Of a stretch of 16,890 bases of DNA, positions 1 through 6,761 are shown piece by piece (the first letter of the stretch is position 1; each line of letters opens with the position of its first letter). This DNA comes from Actinomycetes bacterium (GTDB lineage Bacteria; Actinomycetota; Actinomycetes; Propionibacteriales; Nocardioidaceae). The position numbers and the translations under genes are program-made. Location: positions 1-16,890 of the forward strand of contig JAHEXN010000039.1 in NCBI GenBank assembly GCA_023252095.1, in the 5' to 3' direction. Below the pieces are notes generated by a model. It worked only from the letters and a program-made list of their open reading frames with translations. It did not search any database and was not told where the DNA came from.

Positions 1-50
1 AGATGGCGCACCGCGGTGAGCTGCCGGGCGTCACCAAGAGCTCCTGGTAA
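1..50 (+). CDS. rpsN: 30S ribosomal protein S14, C-terminal end (partial)
   Basis: The window opens inside this gene. The frame ending at TAA (48-50) reads MAHRGELPGVTKSSW, the conserved C-terminus of bacterial S14, with the hallmark GELPGVTKSSW ending of the short type Z form. S14 binds 16S rRNA in the head of the 30S subunit. Its position directly before rpsH matches the spc operon order L5-S14-S8. The zinc-binding cysteines of the type Z form would lie upstream of the window, so that subtype is inferred from the tail and the context. Confidence 0.93.
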   Translation, partial: MAHRGELPGVTKSSW

Positions 51-87
51 TCCAGAAGAACACCTACCCGTTGGAGGTCCCCTCCCA

Positions 88-107
88 CTGCCGGCCCTGG
101 CCGGCAG
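88..107 (+). other. hairpin between rpsN and rpsH
   Basis: CTGCCGGCC (88-96) and GGCCGGCAG (99-107) are perfect inverted repeats. As RNA, an eight-base-pair stem with a four-base loop is realistic. It lies in the 97-base rpsN-rpsH spacer, with no T-tract after it, about 40 bases before the rpsH start. In E. coli, S8 represses spc-operon translation by binding near its L5 gene. Whether this hairpin has an equivalent role here is unknown, and it could equally be an RNA processing or stability element. Confidence 0.5.
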
Positions 108-147
108 GACGAGACGGAAACCGCAGCGAGAAACGGATACACCCCTT

Positions 148-555
148 ATGACGATGACTGACCCGATCGCGGATCTGCTGACGCGGATCCGCAACGGCAA
201 CCAGGCGTACCACGACTCTGTGAGCGCGCCCTACAGCAAGCTGAAGGAGGGTGTCGTCACCCTGCTGAAGCAGGAGGGCTACATCACGGACTTCACCGTG
301 AACGAGCCCGCCGAGGGCGAGGTCGGCCGCACGCTGACCATCACCCTGAAGTACGGCCCGCACCGTGAGCGCTCGATCGCCGGCATCCGCCGCATCAGCA
401 AGCCCGGTCTGCGTGTCTACGCCAAGAGCAGCAACCTGCCCAAGGTCCTCGGTGGCCTCGGCGTGGCGATCATCTCCACGAGCCAGGGTCTGCTGACCGA
501 CCGTCAGGCCAACAGCAAGGGCGTAGGTGGGGAAGTCCTCGCCTACGTCTGGTGA
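148..555 (+). CDS. rpsH: 30S ribosomal protein S8
   Basis: S8 is a primary 16S rRNA-binding protein needed for assembly of the central domain of the 30S subunit. The 135-residue product begins MTMTDPIADLLTRIRNGNQA, the usual actinobacterial S8 start. It ends with the conserved C-terminal region STSQGLLTDRQANSKGVGGE followed by VLAYVW. The ATG at 148 is chosen because MTMTDPIADLLTRIRN is the family N-terminus; the open frame extends further upstream but has no S8 similarity there. No strong Shine-Dalgarno sequence precedes it, which is odd for such a highly expressed gene. It lies 97 bases after rpsN and 13 before rplF. Confidence 0.97.
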   Translation: MTMTDPIADLLTRIRNGNQAYHDSVSAPYSKLKEGVVTLLKQEGYITDFTVNEPAEGEVGRTLTITLKYGPHRERSIAGIRRISKPGLRVYAKSSNLPKVLGGLGVAIISTSQGLLTDRQANSKGVGGEVLAYVW

Positions 556-568
556 GGGGAGGAGAACC

Positions 569-1111
569 ATGTCACGCATTGGCAAGATTCCCGTCGCCGT
601 TCCCGCGGGCGTCGAGGTCTCGATCGAGGGCCAGGACGTTCGCGTCAAGGGCCCGAAGGGCGAGCTGTCGCACACCGTCGCGGAGCCCATCACCGTCTCG
701 AAGTCCGACGACGGCAGCCTGGCTGTCGAGCGTCCGAACGACGAGCGTCGGAGCAAGGCCCTCCACGGCCTGAGCCGCACCCTGATCAGCAACATGGTCG
801 TGGGCGTGACTGAGGGCTACGAGAAGAAGCTCGAGATCGTCGGCGTCGGCTACCGCGTCCTCGCGAAGGGCCCCAACGCCGTCGAGCTCAACCTCGGCTT
901 CAGCCACCCGGTGCCGTTCGACGCCCCCGAGGGCATCACGTTCGCGGTCGAGTCGGCCACGAAGCTCTCGGTCCAGGGCATCGACAAGCAGCTGGTCGGC
1001 GAGGTCGCCGCCAACATCCGCAAGATCCGCAAGCCCGAGCCGTACAAGGGCAAGGGCGTGCGCTACGCCGGCGAGCGCGTCGTGCGCAAGGCCGGAAAGG
1101 CTGGTAAGTGA
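569..1111 (+). CDS. rplF: 50S ribosomal protein L6
   Basis: L6 binds helix 97 of 23S rRNA near the factor-binding site. The 180-residue product starts MSRIGKIPVAVPAGVEVSIE and shows the tandem repeated L6 fold. Its C-terminal half carries the conserved signature region near residues 150-170 (IRKIRKPEPYKGKGVRYAGE). The ATG at 569 is preceded by a strong GGGGAGGAG purine tract at about the right distance. The stop codon overlaps the rplR start (TGATG), so translation of the two is probably coupled. Confidence 0.97.
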   Translation: MSRIGKIPVAVPAGVEVSIEGQDVRVKGPKGELSHTVAEPITVSKSDDGSLAVERPNDERRSKALHGLSRTLISNMVVGVTEGYEKKLEIVGVGYRVLAKGPNAVELNLGFSHPVPFDAPEGITFAVESATKLSVQGIDKQLVGEVAANIRKIRKPEPYKGKGVRYAGERVVRKAGKAGK

Positions 1112-1494
1112 TGGCCATCTCCATCAAGCACAAGCGCAGTCTGTCGAACCGCGCCGCATCGCGCGCGCGTCGTCAGATCCGTGGTCGCAAGAAGATCGCC
1201 GGTTCGGCCGATCGTCCGCGGCTCGTCATCACCCGTTCGAGCAAGCACATCGTCGCTCAGGTCGTCAACGACCTCGAGGGACACACGCTGGCCTCGGCCT
1301 CCACGATGGAGACCGACCTGCGCTCGTTCGAGGGCGACAAGACCGCCAAGGCCAAGAAGGTCGGCGAGCTCGTGGCCGACCGTGCGAAGGCCGCCGGTGT
1401 CGAGACGGTCGTGTTCGACCGTGCCGGCAACAAGTACGCCGGCCGCGTCGCGGCCCTGGCTGACGGCGCTCGCGAGGGCGGACTGGAGTTCTGA
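1111..1494 (+). CDS. rplR: 50S ribosomal protein L18
   Basis: L18 binds 5S rRNA and helps place it in the central protuberance with L5. The 127-residue product starts MAISIKHKRSLSNRAASRAR, and the family landmarks PRLVITRSSKHIVAQVVND and the C-terminal KYAGRVAALADGAREGGLEF are present. The ATG at 1111 shares its A with the rplF stop. A GTG codon immediately upstream could also start the frame, but ATG fits the family. The TGA at 1492-1494 overlaps an ATG at 1494 that opens a 15-codon mini-frame running into rpsE. Confidence 0.97.
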   Translation: MAISIKHKRSLSNRAASRARRQIRGRKKIAGSADRPRLVITRSSKHIVAQVVNDLEGHTLASASTMETDLRSFEGDKTAKAKKVGELVADRAKAAGVETVVFDRAGNKYAGRVAALADGAREGGLEF

Positions 1495-1541
1495 TGACCA
1501 CGATCCACACCACCATCAACAACGTCGGGAGTGCTGCATGA
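1494..1541 (+). CDS. possible 15-residue coupling mini-ORF between rplR and rpsE
   Basis: The frame starts at ATG 1494, overlapping the rplR stop (TGATG), encodes MTTIHTTINNVGSAA, and ends with TGA at 1539-1541, overlapping the rpsE start (ATGA). It is therefore joined to both neighbours by stop/start overlaps and fills the only spacer between them. It is not in frame with rpsE. It resembles no protein I recognise. A ribosome finishing rplR could pass through it to the rpsE start. Chance is a real alternative, because rpsE has its own GGGAG ribosome binding site at 1528-1532. Confidence 0.25.
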   Translation: MTTIHTTINNVGSAA

Positions 1542-2140
1542 GCCAGCGTCGAGGCGGCGGAGATCGTCGCGGTCAGCGTGGCGACCGCGGCGAGAAGTCC
1601 AACTACATCGAGAAGGTCGTCACGATCAACCGTGTCGCCAAGGTCGTCAAGGGTGGTCGACGCTTCAGCTTCACCGCCCTGGTGATCGTCGGTGACGGCG
1701 ACGGTCAGGTCGGCGTCGGCTACGGCAAGGCCAAGGAGGTCCCCACGGCGATCTCCAAGGGTGTCGAGGAGGCGAAGAAGAACTTCTTCCGCGTCCCGCG
1801 CATCCAGGGCACCATCCCGCACCCCGTGCAGGGTGAGAAGGCGGCCGGCGTGGTCTTCCTGCGCCCGGCATCGCCCGGTACCGGCGTCATCGCCGGTGGT
1901 CCGGTGCGCGCCGTGCTGGAGGCTGCCGGCATCCACGATGTCCTGAGCAAGTCGCTCGGTTCGTCGAACGCGATCAACATTGTTCACGCCACGGTCGAGG
2001 CGCTCCGCATGCTGGAGTCGCCCGAGCAGGTCGCCGCACGTCGTGGCCTGCGGGTCGAGGACGTCGCTCCGGCGGCGCTGCTCAAGGCTGGCAAGGAGAC
2101 CTCGGCCCCCCAGGCCGAGCCCGTCGAGGCAGGTGTCTGA
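1538..2140 (+). CDS. rpsE: 30S ribosomal protein S5
   Basis: S5 sits at the mRNA entry side of the 30S subunit and influences translational accuracy; spectinomycin-resistance changes map to it in other bacteria. The 200-residue product has an Arg/Gly-rich N-terminal tail (MSQRRGGGDRRGQRGDRGEK). The double-stranded-RNA-binding-like S5 domain follows (YIEKVVTINRVAKVVKGGRR, then FSFTALVIVGDGDGQVGVGY). The C-terminal domain includes RAVLEAAGIHDVLSKSLGSS. The ATG at 1538 has GGGAG about six bases upstream; the frame continues upstream without S5 similarity. The Asp/Gly-rich tail is typical of actinobacteria. Its stop overlaps the rpmD start (TGATG). Confidence 0.97.
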   Translation: MSQRRGGGDRRGQRGDRGEKSNYIEKVVTINRVAKVVKGGRRFSFTALVIVGDGDGQVGVGYGKAKEVPTAISKGVEEAKKNFFRVPRIQGTIPHPVQGEKAAGVVFLRPASPGTGVIAGGPVRAVLEAAGIHDVLSKSLGSSNAINIVHATVEALRMLESPEQVAARRGLRVEDVAPAALLKAGKETSAPQAEPVEAGV

Positions 2141-2322
2141 TGGCTCAGCTCAAGGTCACCCAGATCAAGTCGGCCATCGGTCGCCCGGACAACCAGGGCC
2201 ACACGTTGCGCTCGCTGGGTCTGAAGCGCATCGGCCACACGGTCGTCAAGGAAGATCGTCCCGAGATCCGCGGCATGGTCGAGACCATCCCGCACCTCGT
2301 GACGTTCGAGGAGATTGATTGA
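2140..2322 (+). CDS. rpmD: 50S ribosomal protein L30
   Basis: L30 is a small protein of the large subunit that contacts 23S rRNA. The 60-residue product, starting MAQLKVTQIKSAIGRPDNQG, has the conserved L30 core (TLRSLGLKRIGHTVVKEDRP) and the usual length for the bacterial form. The ATG at 2140 shares its A with the rpsE stop, so the genes are probably translationally coupled. rplO begins two bases after its stop, and the last codons (GAGGAG at 2308-2313) supply the rplO ribosome binding site. Confidence 0.96.
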   Translation: MAQLKVTQIKSAIGRPDNQGHTLRSLGLKRIGHTVVKEDRPEIRGMVETIPHLVTFEEID

Positions 2323-2323
2323 C

Positions 2324-2764
2324 ATGACGCTCAAGCTGCATCACCTTCGCCCCGCCCCGGGCGCCAAGACCGCCAAGACCCGTGTGGGTCGCGGTGAGGG
2401 CTCCAAGGGCAAGACCGCCGGTCGTGGCACCAAGGGCACCAAGGCCCGCTACCAGGTGCGCGTCGGCTTCGAGGGCGGCCAGGTCCCCATCCACATGCGC
2501 CTGCCCAAGCTGAAGGGGTTCAAGAACCCCTTCCGCGTGGAGTTCCAGGTCGTCAACCTCGACCGGCTCGAGGCGCTGTTCCCCGAGGGCGGTGCCGTCG
2601 ACGTCGACGGCCTCGTCGCCAAGGGTGCGGTCCGCAAGAACCAGCCGGTCAAGGTGCTCGGCAACGGCGAGATCGGCGTGGCCGTCCAGGTCACCGCCGA
2701 CAAGTTCTCGGCCAGCGCCAAGACCAAGATCGAGGCGGCCGGCGGCAGCGTCAGCGAGCGCTGA
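2324..2764 (+). CDS. rplO: 50S ribosomal protein L15
   Basis: L15 is a late-assembly protein of the large subunit. The 146-residue product has the Gly/Lys-rich N-terminal extension that penetrates rRNA (KLHHLRPAPGAKTAKTRVGR, then GEGSKGKTAGRGTKG). The globular C-terminal domain includes the motif region VKVLGNGEIGVAVQVTADKF and SASAKTKIEAAGGSV. ATG 2324 is chosen over the upstream TTG at 2315 because MTLKLHHLRPAPGAK matches the family and GAGGAG lies ten bases upstream. It is the last gene of the spc-type cluster before a 193-base gap with hairpins. Confidence 0.97.
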   Translation: MTLKLHHLRPAPGAKTAKTRVGRGEGSKGKTAGRGTKGTKARYQVRVGFEGGQVPIHMRLPKLKGFKNPFRVEFQVVNLDRLEALFPEGGAVDVDGLVAKGAVRKNQPVKVLGNGEIGVAVQVTADKFSASAKTKIEAAGGSVSER

Positions 2765-2788
2765 CCCTCCGCACGAATCGCACACGGT

Positions 2789-2817
2789 GGCGAGGCTCTC
2801 CCTGGGAGGGCCTCGCC
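2789..2817 (+). terminator. stem-loop terminator or attenuator after rplO
   Basis: GGCGAGGC (2789-2796) pairs perfectly with GCCTCGCC (2810-2817), and inner CTC/GAG pairs extend the stem to roughly eleven pairs. It starts 25 bases after the rplO stop. There is no run of T after it, only GTCGTGGTT. Intrinsic terminators with poor U-tracts are common in high-GC actinobacteria, so at least partial termination between the spc cluster and secY is plausible. Confidence 0.6.
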
Positions 2818-2873
2818 GTCGTGGTTCAGCAGGACGGCCCCTCGTGGCCGGACGCGCGTCCCGATGGCGCGAC

Positions 2874-2918
2874 CCCGACGCAGGCGTGTGCGTCGGGTGA
2901 AAGCTTCACTGTTACAGT
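2874..2918 (+). promoter_or_regulatory. second hairpin and putative secY promoter
   Basis: CCCGACGCA (2874-2882) and TGCGTCGGG (2889-2897) form a perfect nine-pair stem with a six-base loop. Partly overlapping it is a small inverted repeat, GTGAA-AGC-TTCAC (2897-2909), and just downstream a TAnnnT hexamer, TACAGT (2913-2918). The hexamer lies 39 bases before the secY start. I see no convincing -35 element. The hairpin could be a second terminator or attenuator, or an operator-like site over a secY-adk-map promoter. The inverted repeats are seen directly; the promoter reading is inference. Confidence 0.35.
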
Positions 2919-2957
2919 CGCCGGGTTGCCCGGCTGCCCACCCTGAGGAGGACGGAA

Positions 2958-4286
2958 GTGCTCAGCGCCTTCGTCAATGCGTTCCGCACGCCTGACCTGC
3001 GACGCAAGTTGCTCTTCGTCCTGGGCATCATCGTGCTGTTCCGGCTCGGGTCCATGACCCCCGCACCCGGCATCGACGTGGGCAACGTGCAGCAGTGCAT
3101 CGACGTCGCCACGTCGGCCGGCAGCGAGAACGGGAACCTGTTCGCGCTGATCAACGTCTTCTCCGGCGGCGCGCTCCTGCAGCTCACGGTCTTCGCGCTC
3201 GGCATCATGCCGTACATCACCGCGAGCATCATCCTGCAGCTGCTCGTCGTCGTGATCCCGCGTCTGGAGGCCCTCAAGAAGGAGGGCCAGGCGGGTCAGA
3301 CCAAGATCACGCAGTACACCCGGTACCTGACGCTGGGCCTCGCGGTCCTCCAGGCCACCGGCATCGTGGCCCTGGCGCGCAGCGGTCGCCTCTTCGGCGG
3401 CGCGTGCACGCAGGACCTGCTGTACCACCCCGACAGCATCCCGTCGTTCCTGCTGATCGTCCTCGTGATGGTCGCGGGCACCGCGATCATCATGTGGTTC
3501 GGCGAGCTCATCACCGACCGTGGCGTCGGCAACGGCATGTCGATCCTGATCTTCACCCAGGTCATCGCGACCTTCCCGGGCGCCATGTGGCAGATCAAGG
3601 CGCAGGCCGCCTCGGAACGCGAGGGCTGGATCACCTTCACCCTCGTGATCCTCGTGGGCCTGATCGTCGTCGCCGGTGTGATCTTCATCGAGCAGGCGCA
3701 ACGCCGCATCCCGGTGCAGTACGCCAAGCGCATGGTCGGGCGTCGCATGTTCGGCGGCTCCTCGACGTACATCCCGCTCAAGGTCAACCAGGCCGGCATC
3801 ATCCCGGTCATCTTCGCCTCGAGCCTGATGTACCTGCCGGCGCTGCTGTCGCAGTTCAACGAGGGTGCGAGCTGGGCGACGTGGGTCAACGACCACTTCG
3901 TGCGCGGCGACCACCCGTACTACATGATCACCTTCTTCACCCTGATCGTGTTCTTCACGTACTTCTACGTGGCGATCACCTTCAACCCCGAAGAGGTCGC
4001 CGACAACATGAAGAAGTACGGCGGCTTCATCCCGGGCATCCGTGCCGGTCGTCCGACCCAGGACTACCTGCAGTACGTCCTGAGCCGTATCACCGCTCCG
4101 GGCGCGCTGTACCTGGGACTCATCGCCCTGATCCCGATGTTCGCGATCGCGTTGCTCAACGCGAGTCAGAACTTCCCGTTCGGCGGCACGACGATCCTGA
4201 TCATCGTCGGCGTGGGTCTCGACACGGTCAAGCAGATCGAGAGCCAGCTGCAGCAGCGCAACTATGAAGGGTTCCTGCGGTCATGA
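2958..4286 (+). CDS. secY: preprotein translocase subunit SecY
   Basis: SecY is the channel-forming subunit of the SecYEG translocon in the cytoplasmic membrane. The 442-residue product has ten recognisable hydrophobic segments. Landmarks are the N-terminal MLSAFVNAFRTPDLRRKLLF, the plug-region motif GGALLQLTVFALGIMPYITA, the loop stretch AQRRIPVQYAKRMVGRRMFG, and FNPEEVADNMKKYGGFIPGI before the C-terminal helices. The GTG at 2958 is the start: GAGGAGGACGGAA lies just upstream and the residue order matches family N-termini. Its stop overlaps the adk start (ATGA), as in many Gram-positive genomes. It probably has its own promoter in the 193-base gap upstream. Confidence 0.97.
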   Translation: MLSAFVNAFRTPDLRRKLLFVLGIIVLFRLGSMTPAPGIDVGNVQQCIDVATSAGSENGNLFALINVFSGGALLQLTVFALGIMPYITASIILQLLVVVIPRLEALKKEGQAGQTKITQYTRYLTLGLAVLQATGIVALARSGRLFGGACTQDLLYHPDSIPSFLLIVLVMVAGTAIIMWFGELITDRGVGNGMSILIFTQVIATFPGAMWQIKAQAASEREGWITFTLVILVGLIVVAGVIFIEQAQRRIPVQYAKRMVGRRMFGGSSTYIPLKVNQAGIIPVIFASSLMYLPALLSQFNEGASWATWVNDHFVRGDHPYYMITFFTLIVFFTYFYVAITFNPEEVADNMKKYGGFIPGIRAGRPTQDYLQYVLSRITAPGALYLGLIALIPMFAIALLNASQNFPFGGTTILIIVGVGLDTVKQIESQLQQRNYEGFLRS

Positions 4287-4846
4287 GGTTGTTGATCATG
4301 GGCCCGCCCGGCGCGGGCAAGGGCACTCAGGCGACGGGCCTGGCCGAGCGCATCGGCGGCGCCCACATCTCGACGGGCGACATCTTCCGGGCCAACGTGG
4401 CCGGGGGCACCGAGCTCGGCCAGCTGGCGCAGTCCTACATGGACGCCGGCAAGTACGTGCCCGACGAGGTCACCAACGCGATGGTCAAGGACCGCCTCGC
4501 GCAGGACGACGCCAGCACGGGATTCGTGCTGGACGGCTATCCCCGCACGCCCGACCAGGTCGAGACGCTCGACGCGATCCTGGCCGAGCTCGGTGCCCCG
4601 CTCGACGCGGTGCTCGTGCTCACGGTCGATCACGAGGAGCTCATCGGCCGGCTGCTGAAGCGCGCCGAGACGAGCGGTCGCGCCGACGACACCGAGGACG
4701 TCATCCGGGAGCGACAGGAGGTCTATATCGCCGAGACCGCTCCGTTGCTCCCGGTGTACCGCGAGCGTGGTCTGCTGCGTGAGGTCGACGGCATGGGATC
4801 GATCGACGAGGTCGAGGCCCGCATCAACACCGCTCTCGGTCTCTGA
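4283..4846 (+). CDS. adk: adenylate kinase
   Basis: Adenylate kinase interconverts ATP + AMP and 2 ADP in the cytoplasm. The 187-residue product begins MRLLIMGPPGAGKGTQATGL, with the P-loop GPPGAGKGT at about residues 7-15. The AMP-binding part includes STGDIFR near residue 31 and DGYPRTPDQVE near residue 83. The lid between LLKRAE and DDTEDVI is very short and has no zinc cysteines, so this is the short form typical of actinobacteria. ATG 4283 overlaps the secY stop (ATGA), implying coupled translation. The next gene, map, follows 14 bases after the stop. Confidence 0.97.
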   Translation: MRLLIMGPPGAGKGTQATGLAERIGGAHISTGDIFRANVAGGTELGQLAQSYMDAGKYVPDEVTNAMVKDRLAQDDASTGFVLDGYPRTPDQVETLDAILAELGAPLDAVLVLTVDHEELIGRLLKRAETSGRADDTEDVIRERQEVYIAETAPLLPVYRERGLLREVDGMGSIDEVEARINTALGL

Positions 4847-4860
4847 CCCGGCGCGCGTCC

Positions 4861-5625
4861 ATGTTCGGCCGAGGCGTCGAGTACAAGACGGCCGACCAGA
4901 TCGCCGTGATGCGTCGCGCCGGCATCGTCGTCGCCGACGTGCTGCAGTCCGTGCGCGAGGCGGTGCAGCCAGGGGCGACGACGCGTGATCTCGACGCGGT
5001 CGCACGCACGGTCATCGCCCGCCACGGCGCGACCTCGAACTTCCTGGGCTACCACGGCTTCCCCGCGGTGATCTGCACGTCCGTCAACGACGAGGTCGTG
5101 CACGGCATCCCGGGCGACCGGGAGCTCGTGGCGGGCGACCTCGTCTCGGTCGATGCCGGTGCGATCGTCGACGGCTGGCACGGTGACGCCGCCGTCACGG
5201 TCGCGGTGGGCCAGGTCGACCCGGCTGACGCCGAGCTGTCCCGGGTCACGGAGGCCGCCCTGTGGGCCGGTATCGAGGCGGCCAGGCCGGGAGCCCGGCT
5301 CGGCGACATCGGGCACGCGGTCGCTGCCTCGGTGCGGGCCGCCGGGGACTACGGCCTCGTCGAGGGCTTCACGGGCCACGGCATCGGCACCGCGATGCAC
5401 ATGGACCCGGACGTGCCCAACACGGGACGTCCCGGGCAGGGCATGAAGCTCAAGCCGGGCCTGGTCATCGCGATCGAGCCGATGGTCTCCCGCGGCTCGC
5501 CATACACGCGGATCCTCGAGGACGACTGGACCGCCGTCACGGTCGACGGCAGCCGAGCCGCCCACTGGGAACACACCGTCGCCATCACGGCCGACGGGCC
5601 CGTGGTCCTGACGCTGCCCGCCTAG
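4861..5625 (+). CDS. map: methionine aminopeptidase, type I
   Basis: This enzyme removes the initiator methionine from nascent proteins. The 254-residue product has the pita-bread fold landmarks. The substrate-contact His is H81 (NDEVVHGIPGDR), and the metal ligands are D98 (SVDAGAI), D109 (HGDAAVTV), H173 (TGHGIGTAMH), E206 (IEPMV) and E237 (EHTVAIT). All five ligands are present, and there is no N-terminal zinc-finger extension, so it is the simple type I form. ATG 4861 is used although no Shine-Dalgarno is visible; coupling to adk 14 bases upstream is likely. In many actinobacteria infA follows map, but here a 4-kb block intervenes. Confidence 0.96.
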   Translation: MFGRGVEYKTADQIAVMRRAGIVVADVLQSVREAVQPGATTRDLDAVARTVIARHGATSNFLGYHGFPAVICTSVNDEVVHGIPGDRELVAGDLVSVDAGAIVDGWHGDAAVTVAVGQVDPADAELSRVTEAALWAGIEAARPGARLGDIGHAVAASVRAAGDYGLVEGFTGHGIGTAMHMDPDVPNTGRPGQGMKLKPGLVIAIEPMVSRGSPYTRILEDDWTAVTVDGSRAAHWEHTVAITADGPVVLTLPA

Positions 5626-5691
5626 AACGCGCCCGCCTACTGGCACGCCGTCGTTGGTACCGACAAGCGGCCACGGACCGCCTACCGGCTG

Positions 5692-5829
5692 GGCGGTGGA
5701 TCCACCACGCTATGGCGACCGGTCGTGGGGTGAGCGGTGGATCCACCACCGAAGGAGCGCGCATTCGGTGGTGGATCCACCGGCCACCCCTACGGCTGGG
5801 CCGTTCGGTGGTGGATCCGCCGCCACCGA
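5692..5829. repeat. nested array of four GGTGGATCCACC palindromes
   Basis: Three exact copies (5695-5706, 5736-5747, 5770-5781) and one single-mismatch copy (5810-5821) of the perfect palindrome GGTGGATCCACC lie in the gap between map and the minus-strand gene ending at 5845. Flanking bases give each copy an orientation. Copies 1 and 2 share GCGGTGGATCCACCAC; copies 3 and 4 share TTCGGTGGTGGATCC, the opposite orientation. Copies 2 and 3 are exact 18-base inverted repeats (5736-5753 and 5764-5781) around a ten-base loop. Copies 1 and 4 can pair outside them (5692-5708 with 5808-5824, one G-U pair). CGGCTGGGC also occurs directly at 5686-5694 and 5793-5801. The array sits between convergent genes, so it may terminate both; it may also be a REP-like element or a protein-binding array. 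Confidence 0.85.
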
Positions 5830-5844
5830 GGGGCTCCCGTGACC

Positions 5845-6690
5845 TCAGCTGCCGTAGATCGCGGGGACCTCGGAGGCGGGCTTGGTCTCGTCGCCGATGC
5901 GCACAAGAGTGCCGGGGTGGATGCGCCCCTCGACCATGAAGCCACGGACCCGCTCGGTCGGGTACGGGCCGTACTCCTGTCCGTGGATCACGAGGAACAC
6001 GTCGTCCTCGACCGCGTCGTCCTCGACCGCCGCTGCGTCGCGTCCGTCGTGGTGGTCGTTGCTCGCCGTGGCGAGATCGGCCGGGCCGTCGTCCTGAGCG
6101 TCGGCGGCGGGCGGCGGGGAGGCGTCGGCGTTCGCGACCGGGGGAGCGAGGACGACGACGGGCTCGGGCCGGGGTCCACGCACGAGGCACAGCACCACGA
6201 TGAGTGCCTGCAGGGCCAGGACGACGATGACGAAGGGAAGGCCGCTGGAGGCGCCCCAACCAGCATTCGGTTCGAGGAAGTTGCTGCGGTAGCTCGTGTC
6301 GATGATCTGGATGGCGAAACCGACCTGGAGCAGCGCCGAGAGCAGCGTGACGACCAGGACGCCGAGGGCGAGCCGGCGGGCGGCGAGCCCGATGACGGCC
6401 AGCACGCCCGCGAGGGCACCGAAGGACGCCGCGCCGAGGGCGAGCAGGCGGAAGCGTTCGTCGGAGTTGTTGCTGCCGAACGGGTCGTAGAGGCTCCAGA
6501 GCTCCTCGCGGAAGATGTCGACCCACTGGCCGAGGGCCAGGAGCGCGAGGTAGCCACCGAGGAACGCCGCGAGTGCCAGGCCGAGGGCGCGCGCGGTACC
6601 GAAGCGGCGGACGGGGCGTCCGTCGTCGGCGTAGGAGGCAGTGGCCCGGGTGGCCTCGACGGGTGCAGGGGGCGGTGGCGTGCTCGTCAT
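5845..6690 (-). CDS. four-helix membrane protein with C-terminal GYF_2-like domain
   Basis: This 281-residue protein has no assigned function. It has a Pro/Ala-rich N-terminus and four predicted membrane helices at about residues 35-54, 82-104, 106-130 and 151-171. A low-complexity Ala/Asp/Pro-rich linker spans about 172-229. A C-terminal module at about 230-278 reads VFLVIHGQEYGPYPTERVRG and then FMVEGRIHPGTLVRIGDE. The YGPY turn, the spaced acidic/basic helix and the GRIHPGTLV strand resemble the GYF_2 (DUF4339) peptide-binding fold, although the usual aromatic first strand is weak and the late tryptophan is missing. By family analogy the domain may recruit proline-rich peptides on the cytoplasmic side; that is inference. 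The ATG at 6690 lies six bases after a TAGTCT element, suggesting a leaderless mRNA. Confidence 0.8.
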   Translation of the reverse strand: MTSTPPPPAPVEATRATASYADDGRPVRRFGTARALGLALAAFLGGYLALLALGQWVDIFREELWSLYDPFGSNNSDERFRLLALGAASFGALAGVLAVIGLAARRLALGVLVVTLLSALLQVGFAIQIIDTSYRSNFLEPNAGWGASSGLPFVIVVLALQALIVVLCLVRGPRPEPVVVLAPPVANADASPPPAADAQDDGPADLATASNDHHDGRDAAAVEDDAVEDDVFLVIHGQEYGPYPTERVRGFMVEGRIHPGTLVRIGDETKPASEVPAIYGS

Positions 6691-6696
6691 GCCCTG

Positions 6697-6702
6697 AGAC
6701 TA
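6697..6702 (-). promoter_or_regulatory. -10 element for a leaderless transcript of the GYF_2-like gene
   Basis: On the minus strand the hexamer TAGTCT (TAnnnT class) is followed by exactly six bases and then the ATG at 6690. Transcription would be expected to start at or within a base of the A of that ATG, giving a leaderless mRNA. No Shine-Dalgarno precedes the start and there is no clear -35. The same geometry occurs at 8351-8363. Confidence 0.45.
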
Positions 6703-6761
6703 GAACGCCCCGGGGCCGACCGCCCGTCGCGACTCACGGGATCGGGCCAGGAAAGCGCAGG

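Noticed and set aside
2826..3914. Long minus-strand open frame (362 codons) opposite secY
   Set aside because: Its product is Asp/Arg/His-rich low complexity, typical of the antisense of a high-GC gene, and secY is unmistakable on the other strand.
5692..5829. CRISPR array reading of the palindrome repeats
   Set aside because: The repeats are 12-18 bases, change orientation, are spaced unevenly and have no cas genes nearby.
5654..5842. 62-codon plus-strand frame through the palindrome array
   Set aside because: Its repeated VDPP and WIHH segments are simply the translated GGTGGATCCACC repeats; no ribosome binding site or similarity supports it.
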